The notes under the pieces were generated by a model. It saw only the letters and a list, made by a program, of their open reading frames with translations. It was not told the DNA's origin and did not search any database. DNA of 64,000 bases from positions 62,001 to 126,000 of the forward strand of contig JAJFFT010000005.1 of NCBI GenBank assembly GCA_021776525.1, in the 5' to 3' direction. A program made the translations under genes and the position numbers. This DNA is from Robiginitomaculum sp. GTDB lineage: Bacteria > Pseudomonadota > Alphaproteobacteria > Caulobacterales > Maricaulaceae. Shown here one piece after another: positions 60,106 through 64,000 of the stretch (position 1 is its first letter; the number at the start of each line of letters is the position of its first letter).

Positions 60106-60600
60106 TTACTGGCACTGTGGGATGGTCATTCCGGCGGGCAATATGGTGCTGTGATCGCCGCAGGCGGAATTGAGCTGGCGCTGGTTGATGCGCGCCCCGG
60201 TCAGATTGGCTCCGGACAGGCAGGCTCCGGCCAGATTTGCACCGGTAAAGTCGGCATAGCCCACATAGGCACCGACCATATTGGCCTTGGATAAATTGGC
60301 ATTGATAAAGCTGGCGCGGGTGAAACGGCCCCCAAACATATTGCTGACCGAGAGATCCGCAGCGGCAAAATTGCTGTGATCCATGGTCGACAGGCTAAGA
60401 TCGGCCTGACGCAGGCGCGCCCCGTTCAAAGTGCGGTAGGGCAGGTTCTGATAAGACAGATCAGCCTGGAACAGATTGCATCGCGCGCAGTTCTTGGTGC
60501 CGCTGCGTACGCGCTCTATCTGACTGGCATTTTGTGCGAAAACAGTTGTCGCATAACCAAAAACGCCAAGTGTGATCAATACCGTCGCAAAACGTTTCAT
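60106..60600 (-). CDS. Exported pentapeptide-repeat protein
   Basis: The 164-residue protein has a signal peptide (TVLITLGVFGYATTVFA), a CARC cysteine pair near residue 38, then about 15 A(D/N)LxX-type pentapeptides (LFQADLSYQNL, ARLRQADLSLSTM, ANLSKANMVGAYVGYADFTG, ANLAGACLSGANLTG). These form a right-handed quadrilateral beta-helix. The end ACGDHSTILPAGMTIPQC carries two more cysteines and is typical of a periplasmic subset. The function is unknown; such helices often mediate protein contacts. Confidence 0.88.
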   Translation of the reverse strand: MKRFATVLITLGVFGYATTVFAQNASQIERVRSGTKNCARCNLFQADLSYQNLPYRTLNGARLRQADLSLSTMDHSNFAAADLSVSNMFGGRFTRASFINANLSKANMVGAYVGYADFTGANLAGACLSGANLTGARINQRQLNSACGDHSTILPAGMTIPQCQ

Positions 60601-60653
60601 AATTCATATCCCGAAAAACCGTGTGCCTGATAAAGCACAAACCGGTAAGGATA

Positions 60654-63600
60654 TTATGAACACCCGGTGGTGGCACCGCAAACATCGCATTTCAGACACG
60701 TGCCATTACGGACCAGTGTGAAATGCCCGCAATCCGGACAGGCATCGCCGGTATAGCCGCGTGCCTGTGACTGGCGGCGCACATCGGGCATAAAATCAGG
60801 CGGACGCGTGCCGGCGCTAACACCAACGGGACCGCTGTGCTCGGCGGCGGTGTCGCCGCTTTGAATAAAGGCCGTGCGGGTTTCAGTTTCTGCCACTACT
60901 TCGAGGTCGCCGTCCTCATCTTCGCGCGCTTGCGGGCTGAGCATAACGACGTTTTCCGGCAATTGCCCACGGGCAAAACCCTTGGAAATATAATCAGATA
61001 CATCGCCTTCTTGAATTGTTTTGTCGGCCGAAACACCCTTGCCTAATCCGTCAGACAGGCCTGGGTGCACATGGGCCAGATCATCCCGGCCGAGATAAGA
61101 CACCGCCAGCTCGCGGAAGATATAGTCCAGTATGGATGTGGCGTTTTTGATGGAATCATTGCCGGTGACCGGGCCTGCGGGTTCGAACCGGGTGAAGATA
61201 TAGGCATCGACAAATTCTTCCAGCGGCACGCCATATTGCAGGCCAATGGAAATCGCGATGGCGAAATTATTCATCAGACTGCGAAAGGCGGCACCTTCTT
61301 TATGCATATCGAGGAAAATTTCGCCCAGCGTACCATCATCAAACTCGCCAGTGTGCAAATAGACTTTATGGCCGCCAACGGTGGATTTTTGGATATAGCC
61401 TTTGCGTCGATCGGGTAAACGCTGGCGTTTGGCCTGCATTTCGACCACGCGTTCGACTACTTTTTCCACCACACGTTCGCTTAACACACGGGCTTTTTCG
61501 GGGGCGGAGGCCGATACGACATCTTCCAGAGCGTCCATATCATCATCATTGAAGACGCTGGAGCTTAAGGGTTGCGATAATTTGGAGCCATCACGGTAAA
61601 GTGCCACAGCTTTCAGGCCCAGGGTCCAGGCCTGGTGGTAATTGCTGGCGCAATCTTCGATGCTGGCATCGACCGGCATGTTGATGGTTTTGGAAATAGC
61701 GCCTGAAATAAACGGTTGCGCAGCCGCCATCATGTGCAGATGCGCCTGGGCGCTGAGATAGCGCGCACCGGTTCGTCCACAGGGCGTGGCGCAATCAAAG
61801 ACTGGCAAATGCTCGTCTTTGAGGTGCGGCGCACCTTCCAGGGTCATGGCCCCACAGCAATAAATATTGGCAATGCTGATCTGTTCCGGAGTGAAGCCTA
61901 TGGCCTGCAACAGGTCGAGATCAGGGTTGTCCAGTTGTTCCTGTGTCAGGCCCAGCCCATCGCGGCAGAAGCCGTCACCCAGCGCCCAGCGGGTAAAGAC
62001 AAAACGCAAGTCAAAGGCGTCTTTAAGGGCGTTTTCAATCTGCTGGCGCTCGAAATCTGTAAAGCCTTTGGCTTTTAGTGCCTCCCAGCCCAGCTCCGGG
62101 GAGCCTTCCAGCGTGCTGTGGCCGGTTGCATAGGCACACATCTCAGCGCTTTGTTCTTCATCATAGCCAAGCGCGTCCAGGGCTTCGGGCACGGAACGGT
62201 TGATGATTTTGAAATAGCCGCCACCGGCCAGTTTCTTGAACTTGACCAGTGCAAAGTCCGGCTCAATGCCCGTGGTGTCGCAATCCATCACCAAACCGAT
62301 GGTGCCAGTTGGGGCAACGACGCTGACCTGTGCATTGCGGTATCCGTACAGCTTGCCGGCGCTCAAAGCCTCTTCCCAGACAACGCGGGCGCGTGTTGCC
62401 AGTGTGTCAAACGGACAGGCTTCGCCATCCAGGGCCAGAGGCGCCAGATCAAGACTGTCATACTGGTCCAGTTCGCGCACGCCCTGCGCAGCCAGCGTGT
62501 GATTGGCAACCACGCGCAAAGTAGATGTTTTATTGGCGTTATAGGCCGGGAAGGGGCCCATTTTAGCGGCCATTTCTGCGGAGGTTTTATAGGCGGTACC
62601 GGTCATCAGGGCGCTGATATTGCCTGCGGTGGCACGCCCTTTTTCGGAATCATAAGCCAGACCGGTAGACATTAACAGGCCGCCCAGATTGGCGAAACCC
62701 AGTCCCAGAGTGCGGTATTCGTGCGAGCGCTGGGCAATGATTTCAGACGGGTATTGCGCCATGGCTACGGAAATTTCCAGCACAATAGTCCATATCCGGC
62801 ACGCATGTTCAAAGCGGGCGGCATCAAAATCGCCATTATCATTGACAAATTTCTTCAGGTTCAACGAGGCCAGATTACACGCCGTGTCATCCAAAAACAT
62901 GTATTCAGAACACGGGTTCGAGCCGCGAATTTCTTCGGTTTGCGCACAAGTGTTCCAGGCGTTGATGGTGTCGTGAAATTGTATGCCGGGATCAGCGCAG
63001 GACCAGCCGGCGCGGGCAATCTTCTGCCACAGGCCGCGGGCTGAAATGCTTTTGTGAATTTGATTGTTGGTGCGGCATTTCAAGTCCCACATACCGTCTT
63101 CATCAACGGCGCGCATAAAACCGTTGGTGACGCGCACGGAATTGTTGGCGTTCTGGCCCGATACGGTTTGATAGGCTTCGGAATCCCAATCGGCATCAAA
63201 AACCGCCAAATCCAGCTCGTCCATGCCCAGACGGGCCAGACGCAAGGCCTGATCAATGGCACCATCAGGCACACCGTCGCGCCTGGCTTTGCGAATTTCG
63301 CGCAACAGGGCAGCGTTTTTGGCCGGGTCAAAGCAATCATCCTCATCACCAGAGCACTGGACACAGGCTTTGATGACGCTGTCGAGGCGTTTTTTAAGGA
63401 CTTTTGAGCCGGTGACCAAAGCGGCCACTTTGGCCTCTTCATGGCGTTTCCAGTCGACAAATTCTTCAATATCAGGGTGATCGGCATCGACAATGATCAT
63501 TTTTGCTGCGCGCCGCGTGGTGCCGCCCGATTTTACCGCGCCGGCGGCCCGATCACCAACCCGTAAGAAACTCATCAGGCCAGACGAAACACCGCCGCCG

Positions 63601-64000
63601 GAAAGTGCTTCTCCGGAGCCGCGCAAGGTAGAGAAATTAGTGCCAGAACCAGAGCCGAACTTGAAAATTCGGGTTTCTCTGGCCCACAAATCCATAATCC
63701 CGCCTTCACCGACAAGATCATCTCGCAGGCTCTGGATAAAGCAGGCATGGGGTTGTGGGTGTTCATAGGCTGTGGTCGAGCGGTGCGCCTTGCCGCTTTT
63801 CTGATCAACAAAATAATGGCCTTGTGCCGGCCCCTCAAGGCCATAGGCCCAGTGCAGGCCGGTATTAAACCATTGCGGCGAGTTGGGGGCAGCCATTTGA
63901 TTGACCAGCATGAAACGCAATTCATCATAAAAAGTGCGGGCGTCGCTTTCCGCGCTAAAATAACCCAAAGTCCAGCCCCAATACGTCCAAGTGCCGGCCA
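60654..64000 (-). CDS. nrdJ: B12-dependent class II ribonucleotide reductase (5' part beyond window)
   Basis: NrdJ reduces ribonucleotides to deoxyribonucleotides using adenosylcobalamin, with or without oxygen. The frame stays open to the right edge, and translation there (AGTWTYWGW before [11 protein letters not shown]) continues the family, so the start lies outside. Visible are [23 protein letters not shown], the active-site [21 protein letters not shown] (Asn-Cys-Glu, split by context), the second active-site loop [16 protein letters not shown] and a C-terminal zinc-ribbon-like CPDCGH...[14 protein letters not shown] with the redox cysteines. It shows that the organism needs cobalamin, relevant to the odd CobT homologue at 22.9 kb. 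Confidence 0.96.
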   Translation of the reverse strand, partial: AGTWTYWGWTLGYFSAESDARTFYDELRFMLVNQMAAPNSPQWFNTGLHWAYGLEGPAQGHYFVDQKSGKAHRSTTAYEHPQPHACFIQSLRDDLVGEGGIMDLWARETRIFKFGSGSGTNFSTLRGSGEALSGGGVSSGLMSFLRVGDRAAGAVKSGGTTRRAAKMIIVDADHPDIEEFVDWKRHEEAKVAALVTGSKVLKKRLDSVIKACVQCSGDEDDCFDPAKNAALLREIRKARRDGVPDGAIDQALRLARLGMDELDLAVFDADWDSEAYQTVSGQNANNSVRVTNGFMRAVDEDGMWDLKCRTNNQIHKSISARGLWQKIARAGWSCADPGIQFHDTINAWNTCAQTEEIRGSNPCSEYMFLDDTACNLASLNLKKFVNDNGDFDAARFEHACRIWTIVLEISVAMAQYPSEIIAQRSHEYRTLGLGFANLGGLLMSTGLAYDSEKGRATAGNISALMTGTAYKTSAEMAAKMGPFPAYNANKTSTLRVVANHTLAAQGVRELDQYDSLDLAPLALDGEACPFDTLATRARVVWEEALSAGKLYGYRNAQVSVVAPTGTIGLVMDCDTTGIEPDFALVKFKKLAGGGYFKIINRSVPEALDALGYDEEQSAEMCAYATGHSTLEGSPELGWEALKAKGFTDFERQQIENALKDAFDLRFVFTRWALGDGFCRDGLGLTQEQLDNPDLDLLQAIGFTPEQISIANIYCCGAMTLEGAPHLKDEHLPVFDCATPCGRTGARYLSAQAHLHMMAAAQPFISGAISKTINMPVDASIEDCASNYHQAWTLGLKAVALYRDGSKLSQPLSSSVFNDDDMDALEDVVSASAPEKARVLSERVVEKVVERVVEMQAKRQRLPDRRKGYIQKSTVGGHKVYLHTGEFDDGTLGEIFLDMHKEGAAFRSLMNNFAIAISIGLQYGVPLEEFVDAYIFTRFEPAGPVTGNDSIKNATSILDYIFRELAVSYLGRDDLAHVHPGLSDGLGKGVSADKTIQEGDVSDYISKGFARGQLPENVVMLSPQAREDEDGDLEVVAETETRTAFIQSGDTAAEHSGPVGVSAGTRPPDFMPDVRRQSQARGYTGDACPDCGHFTLVRNGTCLKCDVCGATTGCS

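Noticed and set aside
62118-62675. 185-codon plus-strand frame opposite nrdJ
   Set aside because: It is a shadow of the highly conserved nrdJ coding sequence with no independent support.

Overview
The window is a chromosomal segment of an alphaproteobacterium. The evidence is gene order and content: rpsF-rpsR-rplI near dnaB, divergent from fabD-fabG-acpP-fabF-mltG-yicC-gmk; then rsmA-pdxA-surA-lptD-lptG-lptF facing pepA-holC; and slt/dapA/smpB. These blocks are familiar from Rhizobiales- and Caulobacterales-like genomes. An OmpA-family porin with a long polyproline linker, a B12-dependent ribonucleotide reductase, a system I cytochrome c maturation cluster and an arginine succinyltransferase operon fit an aerobic, probably aquatic, Gram-negative. 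I cannot fix the genus. No phage, plasmid, transposase or CRISPR was seen.

Layout: 1-4.7 kb holds the end of dnaB (cut by the window edge), an AT-richer amidohydrolase/TetR divergent pair that interrupts the usual rplI-dnaB neighbourhood, and the rpsF-rpsR-rplI operon. 4.9-11 kb is the fatty-acid synthesis operon followed by mltG, yicC and gmk. 11-12.1 kb is an SdpR/SdpI-like pair. 12.2-20.1 kb is a minus-strand operon for LPS export and outer-membrane biogenesis with rsmA and pdxA. 20.3-22.2 kb is pepA-holC. 22.2-22.9 kb is a repeat-rich intergenic region. 22.9-31.2 kb carries a degenerate CobT homologue, a GST, an M24 peptidase, a hexapeptide acyltransferase, a methyltransferase-like protein, a leucine-dehydrogenase-family enzyme and a large TPR protein. 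31.2-31.7 kb is a second repeat-rich region. 31.7-34 kb is a YtrA-type GntR/ABC operon. 34.2-36 kb has tRNA-Val, a GFA protein, an XRE regulator and a 64-residue small protein. 36-42.4 kb is an arginine-catabolism operon (astA, astD, astB plus an M20 hydrolase and a cystathionine gamma-synthase-family enzyme). 42.6-50 kb has ompA and the ccm genes. 50-64 kb has an SRAP protein, a phosphodiesterase, mccB, a dienoyl-CoA-isomerase-like crotonase, a patatin, slt, dapA, smpB, a pentapeptide-repeat protein and nrdJ (cut by the right edge).

The most unusual observations are: (1) a two-copy intergenic element of about 140-150 bp in which GGG tracts recur every ~11 bp with the same internal skip, placed 65-80 nt after the stop of holC and of the SdpI-like gene, with the G-rich strand sense in both; (2) a CobT homologue in which all the signature active-site motifs I can recall are changed, including both glutamates; (3) a 759-residue TPR protein with an unrecognised N-terminal region and near-identical 138-bp coding repeats; (4) a two-copy composite palindromic repeat of about 320 bp; (5) an AST operon lacking astE and astC, with an M20 hydrolase in the operon; (6) a ccm cluster without ccmG. 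Start sites were moved from the longest open frame where domain boundaries, ribosome-binding sites or overlaps argued for it.
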